NCBI RefSeq assembly: GCF_002259405.1
Contig: NZ_NPFW01000007.1
Coordinates: 62,001 to 126,000, forward strand
Length of the DNA: 64,000 nt
From: Rhodococcus sp. 14-2483-1-2
Lineage (GTDB): Bacteria; Actinomycetota; Actinomycetes; Mycobacteriales; Mycobacteriaceae
Direction of reading: 5' to 3'
Shown: one piece after another, positions 51,327-58,814 of the stretch
Layout of the letters: each line of letters begins with the position of its first letter
Numbering within the stretch: the stretch's first letter is position 1
Position numbers and translations under genes: made by a program
Notes under the pieces: generated by a model
Told to the model about the DNA's origin: nothing
Database searches by the model: none
What the model saw: the letters and a program-made list of their open reading frames with translations, nothing else

Positions 51327-51660
51327 CGGTATCCCCCTCGTCGAGATCTGCGTCGTCGAGATCCGCGTCGTCGAGATCTGCATCGTCGACGAAGACGAGC
51401 ACACCGGTCTCGAGCGCGACCGCCCATCGCCGCGGTTGCGCCCAGTCTCGACCGAGGTCGTTCGAGGCCGACAACACATCGACGAAATCCTCGACGATGG
51501 TCCCGGCGCAGACCCCGCTCTCAGGTCGAACTACATCGACGACATCACCGATAGCGCGCGAATTATTTGTGTTACCTCCCGACACAGGCATATCGATATC
51601 TAAACACTTCGTCGCAAATTTCGCACGGGCGACGGTCCGATCCAGCAACTTTTCAGGCAT
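51304..51660 (-). CDS. Unrecognised small protein with acidic DDADL repeats (118 aa)
   Basis: The protein starts MPEKLLDRTVARAKFATKCL, has a middle part PESGVCAGTIVEDFVDVLSA and RRWAVALETGVLVFV, and ends in a strongly acidic tail made of (DDADL)x3 then DEGDTDDAP. The tail is encoded by three 15-base direct repeats at 51343-51387. ATG 51660 has GGGTGAAG nearby; ATG 51666 is an alternative. No family is recognised. It is translated before the Cys-pair protein and may be its partner. Confidence 0.5.
   Translation of the reverse strand: MPEKLLDRTVARAKFATKCLDIDMPVSGGNTNNSRAIGDVVDVVRPESGVCAGTIVEDFVDVLSASNDLGRDWAQPRRWAVALETGVLVFVDDADLDDADLDDADLDEGDTDDAPRKR
51343..51387. repeat. Three 15-bp tandem repeats (GAGATCTGCGTCGTC type)
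   Basis: Three in-frame units, differing by one or two bases, encode the DDADL tail of the small protein on the minus strand. In-frame repeats of this kind change copy number easily by slippage. Confidence 0.75.
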
Positions 51661-51956
51661 CAACATCTTCACCCGTGCCCGCGGCTGACACCCGCTCACT
51701 TACGATACCTCGCACGGGAACGCAATCACGAAACCGGAACGGCTGAACAGCTCGAAGTACATCGAAAGCCGGCTTCGATCCAGTACTTACGGCAAATTGT
51801 GTCGAATCCCGATCCGGATGTCACCGTTGACCAGCACCGCCTCATCTACCGGGTTTTCCTACCTGACATGTTCGAGGCACCGTCACCCCTCGAACTGCGT
51901 CGGCAGACTGGTTAACCTTCAGCAAGCACGCAGGGGGCGGGTAACGTACGCCCCCG

Positions 51957-52024
51957 AATCGGCTCCTCCGTTTCGGATTCCCGACTCCGATCGGCGTCGG
52001 ATTTCCGAAAGCGAGGAGCTGATC
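51957..52024. repeat. REP-like palindromic repeat, copy 3
   Basis: The 68-bp unit runs from AATCGGCTCCTCC to GAGGAGCTGATC. The two 34-base halves are reverse complements at about 27 positions, so it folds into one long hairpin. The core CTCCGATCGGCGTCGGAT is shared with copy 1, and the whole unit is colinear with copy 2. It lies next to the truncated tRNA copy. Confidence 0.7.
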
Positions 52025-52064
52025 CAACGCGGGGCGCGAACGAAAGAACTCCGACCCCCGGGAT

Positions 52065-52110
52065 CGGGATCGGAGCAGTGGAACCTCCTGACAGGATCGA
52101 ACCGTTGACC
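52065..52110 (-). pseudogene. Truncated tRNA-Thr-like copy (3-prime half plus downstream sequence)
   Basis: The 46 bases match 53357-53402 at 42 positions, in direct orientation. They correspond to the T-arm, acceptor 3-prime strand, CCA end and the start of the terminator of the tRNA-Thr gene. No 5-prime half, D-arm or anticodon arm is present, and the acceptor strand no longer has a partner. It may be an att-type remnant of an integration event or the remains of a duplicated tRNA gene. Confidence 0.6.
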
Positions 52111-52212
52111 TGCAGTACATAACCGGGTTCAGGAACCAGGCACCGTCGCCGAACGATCGGCGCTGATCGAGCCGGTGTCAGGTGACATAGCGGCATTTGG
52201 GACGATTCGGGC

Positions 52213-53211
52213 ATGACGACGAACCGGCAGACGCCCTCCGACTATGGGGACAACGAGCAGAGTCGACCCAGCCTGGATCAGCGCCCCGGACTCGATGAAG
52301 TTCCCAGGGGACGGCCGCCGGCGACGGAATTGGCGGCGAACGTCGTTCGCGGCGGTCTGATCGGTCTGGCGGAAACGGTTCCCGGGGTCTCCGGCGGCAC
52401 GGTCGCCCTGGTCACCGGCATCTACACCAGGGCCATCGCGTCGGCGAAGCATCTGACGGACATCCCCAAGGCCGTGGCGACGAGGTCCGACGTGCGCGCC
52501 GAGGTCCGTCAGGTCGATTGGTGGCTGCTCGTCACGGTCGGTGTCGGCATGCTGTTGATGGTGTTCTCGGTGGCGGGAATCATGGCGTCGTTCGTCACGG
52601 ATCAGCCCGCCCACTCCAAGGCATTGTTCATGGGCATGATCGCGATGTCGGTGGCGATCCCGTTCATGGAGATCACGCGTGGCGCTTTCTGCACCACCCG
52701 GTCTCGACTGTCTGCCGTACTTCTGTTCGTCGTTCTCGCTGCCGGAGTCGTTGTTCTCACGTCGTTACCCGGGGTCGAGCCGTCGAGCCCGTCGTTGATT
52801 CTGGTGTTCTTCGCCGCGACGATCGCCATATGTGCGCTCGTGCTGCCAGGCGTGTCGGGGTCGTTCTTTCTCCTGGTCATCGGCCTGTATGCGCCGACGC
52901 TCACGGCCGTCGACGAGCGGAACCTGACGTACCTGGCCGTCTTCGCGTTGGGCGCTCTGGTGGGGTTGGTCAGCTTCGTTCGAGTGCTCGAGTGGTTGCT
53001 GGCGAACTACCACGATCTCGCGATGGTCGCCGCTGCCGGCCTGCTGTTGGGGTCGTTGCGCGCGCTGTGGCCGTGGCAGGGCGAGAACAGAGAGCTGCTG
53101 GCCGTCGGCAACGAATGGCCCGCTGCCTTGGGATTGTTCGCCGTCGGAGTTGCGATCGTGGCTGTGGTTGCCATCGCTCAGCGGCGACTGGCAATTACGC
53201 GTACGTCCTGA
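52213..53211 (+). CDS. DUF368 family membrane protein (undecaprenyl-phosphate translocase, PopT-like)
   Basis: The 332-residue protein has a polar N-terminus of about 40 residues, then some eight to ten spans. The duplicated family motif is seen as GLAETVPGVSGGTVALVTGI and ICALVLPGVSGSFFLLVIGL. DUF368 proteins are known to return undecaprenyl phosphate to the inner face of the membrane for cell-wall precursor synthesis. The gene is flanked by the truncated tRNA copy and the intact tRNA-Thr, so it lies inside the direct repeat pair. It is a single transcription unit. Confidence 0.85.
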   Translation: MTTNRQTPSDYGDNEQSRPSLDQRPGLDEVPRGRPPATELAANVVRGGLIGLAETVPGVSGGTVALVTGIYTRAIASAKHLTDIPKAVATRSDVRAEVRQVDWWLLVTVGVGMLLMVFSVAGIMASFVTDQPAHSKALFMGMIAMSVAIPFMEITRGAFCTTRSRLSAVLLFVVLAAGVVVLTSLPGVEPSSPSLILVFFAATIAICALVLPGVSGSFFLLVIGLYAPTLTAVDERNLTYLAVFALGALVGLVSFVRVLEWLLANYHDLAMVAAAGLLLGSLRALWPWQGENRELLAVGNEWPAALGLFAVGVAIVAVVAIAQRRLAITRTS

Positions 53212-53335
53212 CCGAAACGGCAGGCGTAGCCGGCCATCCACGCCCCTCGTCGGAATCCGCACCGCCTGCAGGCGCCGTGAATTCCCGCTAGGGGCGTATG
53301 TGCGCGCGAACCCTCCACACCGGCCCCCACAGACA

Positions 53336-53365
53336 CAAAAACCCCGACCCCAGCAGCGGGATCGG
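53336..53365 (-). terminator. Rho-independent terminator of tRNA-Thr
   Basis: On the minus strand, CCGATCCC-GCTGCT-GGGGTCGG forms an 8-bp stem (one G-U pair) followed by GGTTTTT. It begins 6 bases after the CCA end of the tRNA. Confidence 0.8.
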
Positions 53366-53370
53366 AGCAG

Positions 53371-53445
53371 TGGAGCCTCCTAACGGGATTGAACCGTTGA
53401 CCGCTCGCTTACAAGGCGAGTGCTCTACCGCTGAGCTAAGGAGGC
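53371..53445 (-). tRNA. tRNA-Thr (anticodon UGU)
   Basis: The 75-base gene, including an encoded CCA, folds fully. The acceptor stem is GCCTCCT/AGGAGGC, the D-stem GCTC/GAGC, the anticodon stem CTCGC/GCGAG with loop CTTGTAA (anticodon TGT), and the T-stem AACGG/CCGTT with loop TTCAATC; the discriminator base is T. It reads ACA and, by wobble, other Thr codons. A terminator follows at once. Its 3-prime part is duplicated 1.3 kb away. Confidence 0.97.
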
Positions 53446-53537
53446 AGTGAAGCGAGGCAATCATATCCGTTCATCGGACGCTCAGTGTCAACAGGTACCT
53501 TGTCGGTGGATCACCCCAGCAACGTGTAAAGACGGTC

Positions 53538-55001
53538 ATGACTTTCCTGCAAGACCTGACGGCTTCGCTGAGCCGTCTCACCGGTGAGCGTCGGGCCACC
53601 ATCGATACGCCGACCGCTGCACCGTCACCTCTTCGTCCGATCGATCTGACCGACGATGCGTCGGTTGCGGAGGTCTTGGACCTCGCGGTTCGCGTCGGCG
53701 AAGTACTACTGGCCTCGGGCACGGCGGCCATGGATACGGCGACCCAGGTGCAGTTCATCGCCGCGACGTACGGCCTCGCACGCTGCGATGTGGACGTCAC
53801 GTACAACTCGATCACCCTCAGTGCGCACCGCGGCCCGACGCGTCCTCCGGCGTCGACGATGCGCATCGTGCATTACCGCTCGATGGACTTCACACGTCTG
53901 GCCGAGGTCGACCGTCTCATTCGTGCCGTGCGCGTCAAGATGGTTCCGCCGAGTGCAGCGCTCGAGCGGCTCGACGAGATCACCAAGGCTCCGCACCCGT
54001 ACAACCGGTGGATCGCCACCCTCGCGTGGTCCGGCATGGCCGCGGCCATCAGTGTGCTGCTCGGCGGTGGCGCGCTGGTGGCTGTGGTCAGCTTCCTGAC
54101 AACGATGGTGATCGACCGCATCGGACGCGTCCTCAACCGCGCGGGTCTGCCGTTCTTCTTCCAGCAGGTTGTCGGCGGCTTCGTGGCGGCGACACCGGCG
54201 ATCACGCTCTACAACTTCCAGGACCAGCTGAACATCAGCATCTCGCCGTCTCAGATCATCGCGGCCGGGGTGATCGTGCTGCTCTCGGGCCTGTCCCTCG
54301 TCGGCTCGGTGCAGGACGCGATCACCGGGGCCCCGATCACCGCGGTATCGAGATTCTTCGAGGTACTGATGATGACCGGCGGCATCATCGCCGGCGTCGC
54401 GACATCTCTGCGGTTGGCCGCGCTGATCGGCAGCGATCTGCCGCAGATCAGCAACCTGGCGCCACCGGACATCCTGCAGGTCCCCACCAAGGTGATCGCC
54501 GGCGCAGCAGCGTCACTGTTCTATGCACTGGCCTGCTACGCCGAGCGTCGTGCCCTGACGGCTGCCTTCATGGGCGGCTTCGCGGGCTCGCTGGTGTACC
54601 TGCTCTCGCAGACGCTCAACGTGGGACCGATCATCGCCTCGGCCATCGCTGCCACCGTCGTCGGATTCGCGGGTGGTCTGCTGGCTCGTCGTGCGCTGAT
54701 TCCGCCCTTGATCGTCGCCGTCGCGGGCATCACTCCTCTGCTCCCCGGCCTGGCGCTGTACCGCGGTCTGTACGCGATCCTCAACGACCAGCTGCTACTC
54801 GGCATCAGCTCGTTGTTCGCGGCGTTCGGCGTCGGCTGCGGCCTGGCTGCCGGAGTGACACTGGGCGAGTGGGGTGCCCGCACCTTGCGTCGACCACGCA
54901 TCATCGCGCGCACCGAGGAACTACTGCGCCCGACGCTTCGCCGCACAGAAGAACCGCGCCGACCGACTGTTCGTCGGCGGCGCGGTACGAGCCCTTCGTA
55001 G
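53538..55001 (+). CDS. thrE: Threonine/serine exporter ThrE family protein
   Basis: The 487-residue protein has the N-terminal cytoplasmic ThrE domain (EVLDLAVRVGEVLLASGTAA, DVTYNSITLSAHRGPTRPPA) and about ten C-terminal spans, including GGFVAATPAITLYNFQDQLN and VAGITPLLPGLALYRGLYAI, matching the Corynebacterium exporter. It exports threonine and serine with the proton gradient. The C-terminus is an Arg-rich tail. The gene is monocistronic and 92 bp from tRNA-Thr; no regulator is next to it. Confidence 0.92.
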   Translation: MTFLQDLTASLSRLTGERRATIDTPTAAPSPLRPIDLTDDASVAEVLDLAVRVGEVLLASGTAAMDTATQVQFIAATYGLARCDVDVTYNSITLSAHRGPTRPPASTMRIVHYRSMDFTRLAEVDRLIRAVRVKMVPPSAALERLDEITKAPHPYNRWIATLAWSGMAAAISVLLGGGALVAVVSFLTTMVIDRIGRVLNRAGLPFFFQQVVGGFVAATPAITLYNFQDQLNISISPSQIIAAGVIVLLSGLSLVGSVQDAITGAPITAVSRFFEVLMMTGGIIAGVATSLRLAALIGSDLPQISNLAPPDILQVPTKVIAGAAASLFYALACYAERRALTAAFMGGFAGSLVYLLSQTLNVGPIIASAIAATVVGFAGGLLARRALIPPLIVAVAGITPLLPGLALYRGLYAILNDQLLLGISSLFAAFGVGCGLAAGVTLGEWGARTLRRPRIIARTEELLRPTLRRTEEPRRPTVRRRRGTSPS

Positions 55002-55011
55002 AAGGCGGAAC

Positions 55012-55272
55012 TCAGGCCTCTGTGCTGGGGGTTCCCTCAGCGGATGCGCGTGCAGCAGCGTCGGCCTCCATGGCCTCACGCAGGCTGCGCGGACGCATGT
55101 CGGTCCAGTTCTTCTCGACGTACTCCAAGCACGCGGCGCGGGTGTCTTCACCGAAGACGACACGCCATCCCTGGGGGACCTCGGAGAACGTCGGCCACAG
55201 CGAATGCTGGTCTTCGTCGTTGACCAGCACGAAGAAGCGTCCGTCTTCGTCATCGAACGGGTTGGTACTCAT
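55012..55272 (-). CDS. MbtH family protein
   Basis: The 86-residue protein contains the whole MbtH signature: [38 protein letters not shown] and [14 protein letters not shown], with the conserved Trp residues. These proteins bind and activate adenylation domains of nonribosomal peptide synthetases. No NRPS is encoded in the window, so it must serve one elsewhere, for example a siderophore synthetase. The C-terminal 20 residues are an Ala/Glu-rich extension. It converges on thrE with a 10-bp gap. Confidence 0.93.
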   Translation of the reverse strand: MSTNPFDDEDGRFFVLVNDEDQHSLWPTFSEVPQGWRVVFGEDTRAACLEYVEKNWTDMRPRSLREAMEADAAARASAEGTPSTEA

Positions 55273-55362
55273 CTCGCCTCACTCGTCGCGAACGTTTGAT
55301 TGGTAAGTCTGCACCGTGAGGTGCCACACGACCCTAGCAACGCAGGTCGGGCCTTGGTGGCG

Positions 55363-56172
55363 TCAGGCCTCGAGAAAGCCGAGCAGTTCCGCATTGACCG
55401 CCTCGGGACGCTCGAGATATCCGTAGTGCCCGGCGTCCGCTATCTCCACGTACCGGGCACCGGGAATGGCGTCGGCCAACTCCTTGCCCAAGTACGGCGG
55501 GATCATTCGATCGTCGGCGAACCCGACCGACAGGCACGGCACCGCCACGCCGCGGTAGGCCGCAGTTCGATCGAAATCGTCCTCCATGCCGAGCTGAGCG
55601 CGCACTCCGGCGGACGGCGAGGAGGCAGAGAACTCGAACAGGTCCAGCCAGTCGCGTGCCCCGCGCGCGTCACGCAACGTTGCAGGCGACAGGTTCATCA
55701 CCGCAGTCACCGCAGCCGAGTAGGTGCCGGGAAGCTCGACGCGCTTGTCGTACAGCGCTCGTTCGCCGTGGGCGAGAGTCTTCTGGAACTCGTCGACGCG
55801 GGCGTGGCCGGCGAGGAACACTGCTTTACGCACGAGGTCGGGTCTGCTCAGCGCAAGCTCCTGCGCGACGCGTGAGCCCATCGACGTTCCGACGACGTAG
55901 GCCTTCTCGTCGCCGTTGCGGACGAGCTCGATCAGGCCGGCGGTGTCGGCGACCATGTCTTCCATGGTGATGCCGTGCGTGCTCTCCGACGACGGAGCGA
56001 TGCCGCGATTGTCGAACGTGCACACCCGGTAACCCGCTGCTGTGAGAGCGGGCACCTGATGCAGCTCCCACACGCGACCGGGGCTGCCGGTGCCCATGAT
56101 CAGAACTACCAGGTCTCCACTGCCCTTGACCTGGTAGTTCACGTCGATGCCGTTGATCTTGGCGATAGGCAT
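55363..56172 (-). CDS. Alpha/beta hydrolase
   Basis: The 269-residue protein has the standard fold: LVVLIMGTGSPGRVWELHQV with the oxyanion loop, YVVGTSMGSRVAQELALSRP carrying the nucleophilic Ser, a cap region rich in helices (RGARDWLDLFEFSASSPSAG), the acid in VPCLSVGFADDRMIPPYLG, and His in IADAGHYGYLERPEAVN. It resembles carboxylesterases and haloperoxidase-like hydrolases. ATG 56172 (MPIAKINGIDVNYQ) fits the family better than the ATG four codons upstream. The substrate is unknown. Confidence 0.87.
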   Translation of the reverse strand: MPIAKINGIDVNYQVKGSGDLVVLIMGTGSPGRVWELHQVPALTAAGYRVCTFDNRGIAPSSESTHGITMEDMVADTAGLIELVRNGDEKAYVVGTSMGSRVAQELALSRPDLVRKAVFLAGHARVDEFQKTLAHGERALYDKRVELPGTYSAAVTAVMNLSPATLRDARGARDWLDLFEFSASSPSAGVRAQLGMEDDFDRTAAYRGVAVPCLSVGFADDRMIPPYLGKELADAIPGARYVEIADAGHYGYLERPEAVNAELLGFLEA

Positions 56173-56263
56173 ACGTCTCCTCACTCCTGATGCGTTCGTC
56201 GGGGATCGTATCGTTCGGGCCGGGCGCGGGGTTACTCGAACAGCCAGTGGGTACCTGGGTTAC

Positions 56264-56791
56264 ATGACTGACGAGAACGTAGCGGGCGAAGCACGCAAGG
56301 GATTGCTCGACGGAATCAAGGGCAAGGCCAAAGAGGTCGTCGGCGCGGTGACCGGCAACGACTCGTTGACAGCCGAGGGCCAATTGCAGGCCGCTCAGGC
56401 CCGTGAACACAAGGAAGCACAGGCCACGGAGCGGGTCGCCGAGGCGCAGGCCACCGAAGCCGCCGAGGAACTGGCCGACGTGCGCACTGCGGCCGAGAGT
56501 CGCAGGGAGGCCGCGGAGGAAAATGCCGCGGTGACCGAGGCGCAGGCAGATCGAGTTCGCGAGACACAGGTGGTCGCGGCCGAACAGAACAAGCGAGAGG
56601 CCGTCGCACAGGAGCGCGCTGCCGCGGAGGTCGACGCGACCGCCGAGCAGATCGAGGCCGACGAGGACCGGCGCATCGAGCAGGCCGCCGCGGACTCCGA
56701 CGAGATGGTGGCCGCACAGAAGCATCAGGAAGCACTTCGGCAGGCCGAGGCCGATCGCAAGAAGGCCGAAGAGCTCCGCAATCAGGCCTGA
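56264..56791 (+). CDS. CsbD-like stress protein with long coiled coil
   Basis: The 175-residue protein starts with a CsbD-like segment GLLDGIKGKAKEVVGAVTGN followed by DSLTAEGQLQAAQAREHKEA. The remaining 130 residues are a continuous Ala/Glu/Arg-rich helix with heptad spacing. CsbD family proteins are small general stress proteins; this extended form is typical of actinobacteria. It is 30 bp upstream of a second coiled-coil protein gene in the same direction, so the pair is probably cotranscribed. Confidence 0.8.
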   Translation: MTDENVAGEARKGLLDGIKGKAKEVVGAVTGNDSLTAEGQLQAAQAREHKEAQATERVAEAQATEAAEELADVRTAAESRREAAEENAAVTEAQADRVRETQVVAAEQNKREAVAQERAAAEVDATAEQIEADEDRRIEQAAADSDEMVAAQKHQEALRQAEADRKKAEELRNQA

Positions 56792-56821
56792 CCCACTACC
56801 GCATACCAGGAGTTTCGCTAC

Positions 56822-57475
56822 ATGAGCGTTTTAGCCATACCACTGACCATCCTTCGCATTCAGTACAAGATCGCTCGAATTCCGTTGCAGCTCATCGAGA
56901 CCAATGTGGTCGAGAAGATGAATGCCGAAGCACCCGCCCGGCTGGTGTACGAGCACACGCTCGGATCACTCGACCGTGCCGTCGGAAACCTGTTGGGAGA
57001 CAAGAACCTCGCCGACCGCGGGGAGACTCTCGTCGACAGCACCGAGAACCGTGCCGAGGCAGCCCGCTTGGACGCCGAGGCTCGGGCCAAGAAGACCGCG
57101 GCCGACGACGAACTGAAGGTGGCTCGCGAGACCGCCGAGAAGGATCGCCGCGCAGCCGACGCCGCTGCCCAGGAAGCCGCACGTGACGCCCGCCAGGAGG
57201 CCGAGCGACGCAAACGCGAAGCCGCGGAGGAAGCCGAGCGCAAGGCTGCTGCGGACAAGAAGAAGGCCGACGAGCAGGCCGCGGCCACCGCGAAGGCCGC
57301 CGAGGATCGCAAGAAGGCCCAGCAGGCTCAGGTCGACAAGCAGGAGAAGCTGGCCGCCGCGCCGTCCGAGGCCGAATTGGCCGAGGCCGCTGAGCGTTCC
57401 GACGAGGCCGCCGCCAAGAAGGACGAGGCGGAGCGCATCGAGAAGCTGTTCATCGCGGAGAAGAACAAGGACTGA
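56822..57475 (+). CDS. Membrane-anchored or peripheral coiled-coil protein
   Basis: The 217-residue protein has an N-terminal hydrophobic/amphipathic part (VLAIPLTILRIQYKIARIPL), then GSLDRAVGNLLGDKNLADRG, which resembles the CsbD repeat of the upstream gene. From residue about 75 on it is a highly charged coiled coil (Lys/Glu/Ala, for example RKREAAEEAERKAAADKKKA). It may interact with the upstream CsbD-like protein at the membrane under stress. I do not know a named family. A hairpin lies downstream at 57503. Confidence 0.7.
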   Translation: MSVLAIPLTILRIQYKIARIPLQLIETNVVEKMNAEAPARLVYEHTLGSLDRAVGNLLGDKNLADRGETLVDSTENRAEAARLDAEARAKKTAADDELKVARETAEKDRRAADAAAQEAARDARQEAERRKREAAEEAERKAAADKKKADEQAAATAKAAEDRKKAQQAQVDKQEKLAAAPSEAELAEAAERSDEAAAKKDEAERIEKLFIAEKNKD

Positions 57476-57502
57476 CGCTCAGCTTCCGAATCGACACCAC
57501 GG

Positions 57503-57530
57503 TCGCCCCATCGATGATTCGGTGGGGCGA
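57503..57530 (+). terminator. Hairpin terminator after the coiled-coil gene
   Basis: The arms TCGCCCCA and TGGGGCGA (8 bp) enclose a 12-base loop and are followed by TCTTCGTTGT. The hairpin lies 28 bp after the stop of the coiled-coil gene and would separate it from the sigma-factor operon. Confidence 0.65.
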
Positions 57531-57698
57531 TCTTCGTTGTCCGACGACGTCCGCAGTTAGCACCTCTAATTTGCTTCTCTCACAACACTTCTCGAGATCG
57601 ACCGAAAACAAGCGCTGGTCCGCGGACAGGTGTATCAATAGAGCACCATCGCACTCCTGTGCAATGTGACCGTAGTAGAAGCCAGGGACGGGGGTCCC

Positions 57699-58322
57699 AT
57701 GGAGTGCAGCGCTGCCCTGACCGAGACGAGCGCCGAACACGACGAGCCGACCGACGATCGACTGCTGTGGGCCACTGCAGGCGATCTGTTCGGGGACTGG
57801 CGTGACCGAGGCGATGCCGCCCGGTTCGAGCAGTTGGTTCGACTCCTCACGCCGGTCCTCTGGCAGGTCGTCCGAGCAGCAGGAACCGACGAAGAACAAG
57901 CACGGGACGTCCTGCAGACGGTCTGGCTGACCCTCGTCCGTTGTCCCGATTCGGTGCGTGACAACAGAGCCGTCGGCCACTGGCTCGTGGTCTCCGCGCG
58001 TCGCGAATCGTGGCGTGTGGTGGGCCGCGACAGACGTTCGGTGGCGCTCGACCCGGCCCGAGTGCCCGAGCCCGAACCAGGTTCCTCTGCCGAAATCGAG
58101 GCTCTGCAGGTGTCCGATACCCAGGTGCTGTGGCTGGCGGTGAGCAGATTGTCGGCCAGATGCCAACGGCTGGCGCGCGTTGCGGCCAGCCTCGAGCTGA
58201 CCGACTACAAGTCGCTCGCCGCGGACCTGGGACTCGCGGTCGGCAGTGTCGGTGTGATCCGCCGCCGGTGCCTCGACGCCTTGCGTGCCGACCTCGAACA
58301 GCAGGGAGTGACCGGTGTCTGA
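57699..58322 (+). CDS. ECF-like RNA polymerase sigma factor
   Basis: The 207-residue protein has sigma region 2 in residues about 35-85 (FEQLVRLLTPVLWQVVRAAG, DEEQARDVLQTVWLTLVR) and region 4 in residues about 150-200 (LSARCQRLARVAASLELTDY, LAADLGLAVGSVGVIRRRCL). ATG 57699 has a GGGGG stretch upstream; an in-frame GTG at 57666 adds 11 residues. It is the first gene of a sigma-protease operon and overlaps the next gene by 8 bp. It probably drives its own operon when released by a signal; no classical zinc-finger anti-sigma factor is encoded beside it. Confidence 0.85.
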   Translation: MECSAALTETSAEHDEPTDDRLLWATAGDLFGDWRDRGDAARFEQLVRLLTPVLWQVVRAAGTDEEQARDVLQTVWLTLVRCPDSVRDNRAVGHWLVVSARRESWRVVGRDRRSVALDPARVPEPEPGSSAEIEALQVSDTQVLWLAVSRLSARCQRLARVAASLELTDYKSLAADLGLAVGSVGVIRRRCLDALRADLEQQGVTGV

Positions 58323-58800
58323 AGAGAGCAGCCCTCGGTCGGCCGACTCGGCAATTCTCGAACGGCTGGGCCGAATGTGGCAGGAGGCCGATCCCCCACC
58401 GCCGGGGCTCGCCGACGATCTGGTGGCGTTCGTCGCGGCGGCCGGTGTGGAGTCCGAATGGGCGGAGATGCACCTGGTGATGTCCGACGACCTTGCCGGG
58501 GTCCGAGCAGCCTCGGACGCCAAGACCCTCGAGTTCGAACTGGGGGCCATCGCACTGCTGGTGCGGGTCGCCCCGGAGTCGTCCACGACCGGACGAATCG
58601 ACGGCTGGCTGACGATCGAGGACGCCGATATCCCCACGGGTACGTTCGTCACCCTCGTCGCCGACGACGGTGACCGCACGACGCACGTCGACGACGCCGG
58701 CCGATTCGAGTTCTCCGGCATCCGCGAAAGCCCCTGGCGGCTTCGGTTTTCGTTCTCCGACAGCACACAGCTGATCCAGACCCCTCATCGACAGTGGTAG
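58315..58800 (+). CDS. Small protein with C-terminal beta-sandwich (carboxypeptidase-regulatory-like) domain
   Basis: The 161-residue protein has an N-terminal helical part (AILERLGRMWQEADPPPPGL, DDLVAFVAAAGVESEWAEMH) and a C-terminal domain GRIDGWLTIEDADIPTGTFV, TLVADDGDRTTHVDDAGRFE, FSGIRESPWRLRFSFS, which reads as an Ig-like carboxypeptidase-regulatory/CnaB-type sandwich. No membrane span is present. Lying between a sigma factor and a protease, it could be an anti-sigma factor, a scaffold or a protease substrate. It starts at GTG 58315 inside the sigma gene end. Confidence 0.7.
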   Translation: MSEESSPRSADSAILERLGRMWQEADPPPPGLADDLVAFVAAAGVESEWAEMHLVMSDDLAGVRAASDAKTLEFELGAIALLVRVAPESSTTGRIDGWLTIEDADIPTGTFVTLVADDGDRTTHVDDAGRFEFSGIRESPWRLRFSFSDSTQLIQTPHRQW

Positions 58801-58814
58801 GAAGGCCGACGACA

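Larger units (their letters stand above)
51661..52212. other. Noncoding region of about 550 bp with repeat and tRNA remnant
   Basis: The stretch holds REP-like copy 3 (51957-52024) and the truncated tRNA copy (52065-52110). A short rightward frame from GTG 51799 (38 codons, ending at a TAA near 51915) has genome-like codon use but no recognisable similarity and no ribosome binding site. Promoters of the leftward gene pair and of the DUF368 gene must also lie here. Nothing else is visible. Confidence 0.5.

Noticed and set aside
51343-51387. The three 15-bp repeats considered as a CRISPR-like or regulatory array
   Set aside because: The units are contiguous without spacers and in frame inside a coding region, so they are a peptide repeat. 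No CRISPR array was seen in the window.
57450-58766. Long open frame on the minus strand opposite the sigma-factor gene
   Set aside because: It is antisense to well-supported sigma and sandwich-protein genes, has Ser/Arg-rich low-complexity translation, and is typical of GC-rich DNA.
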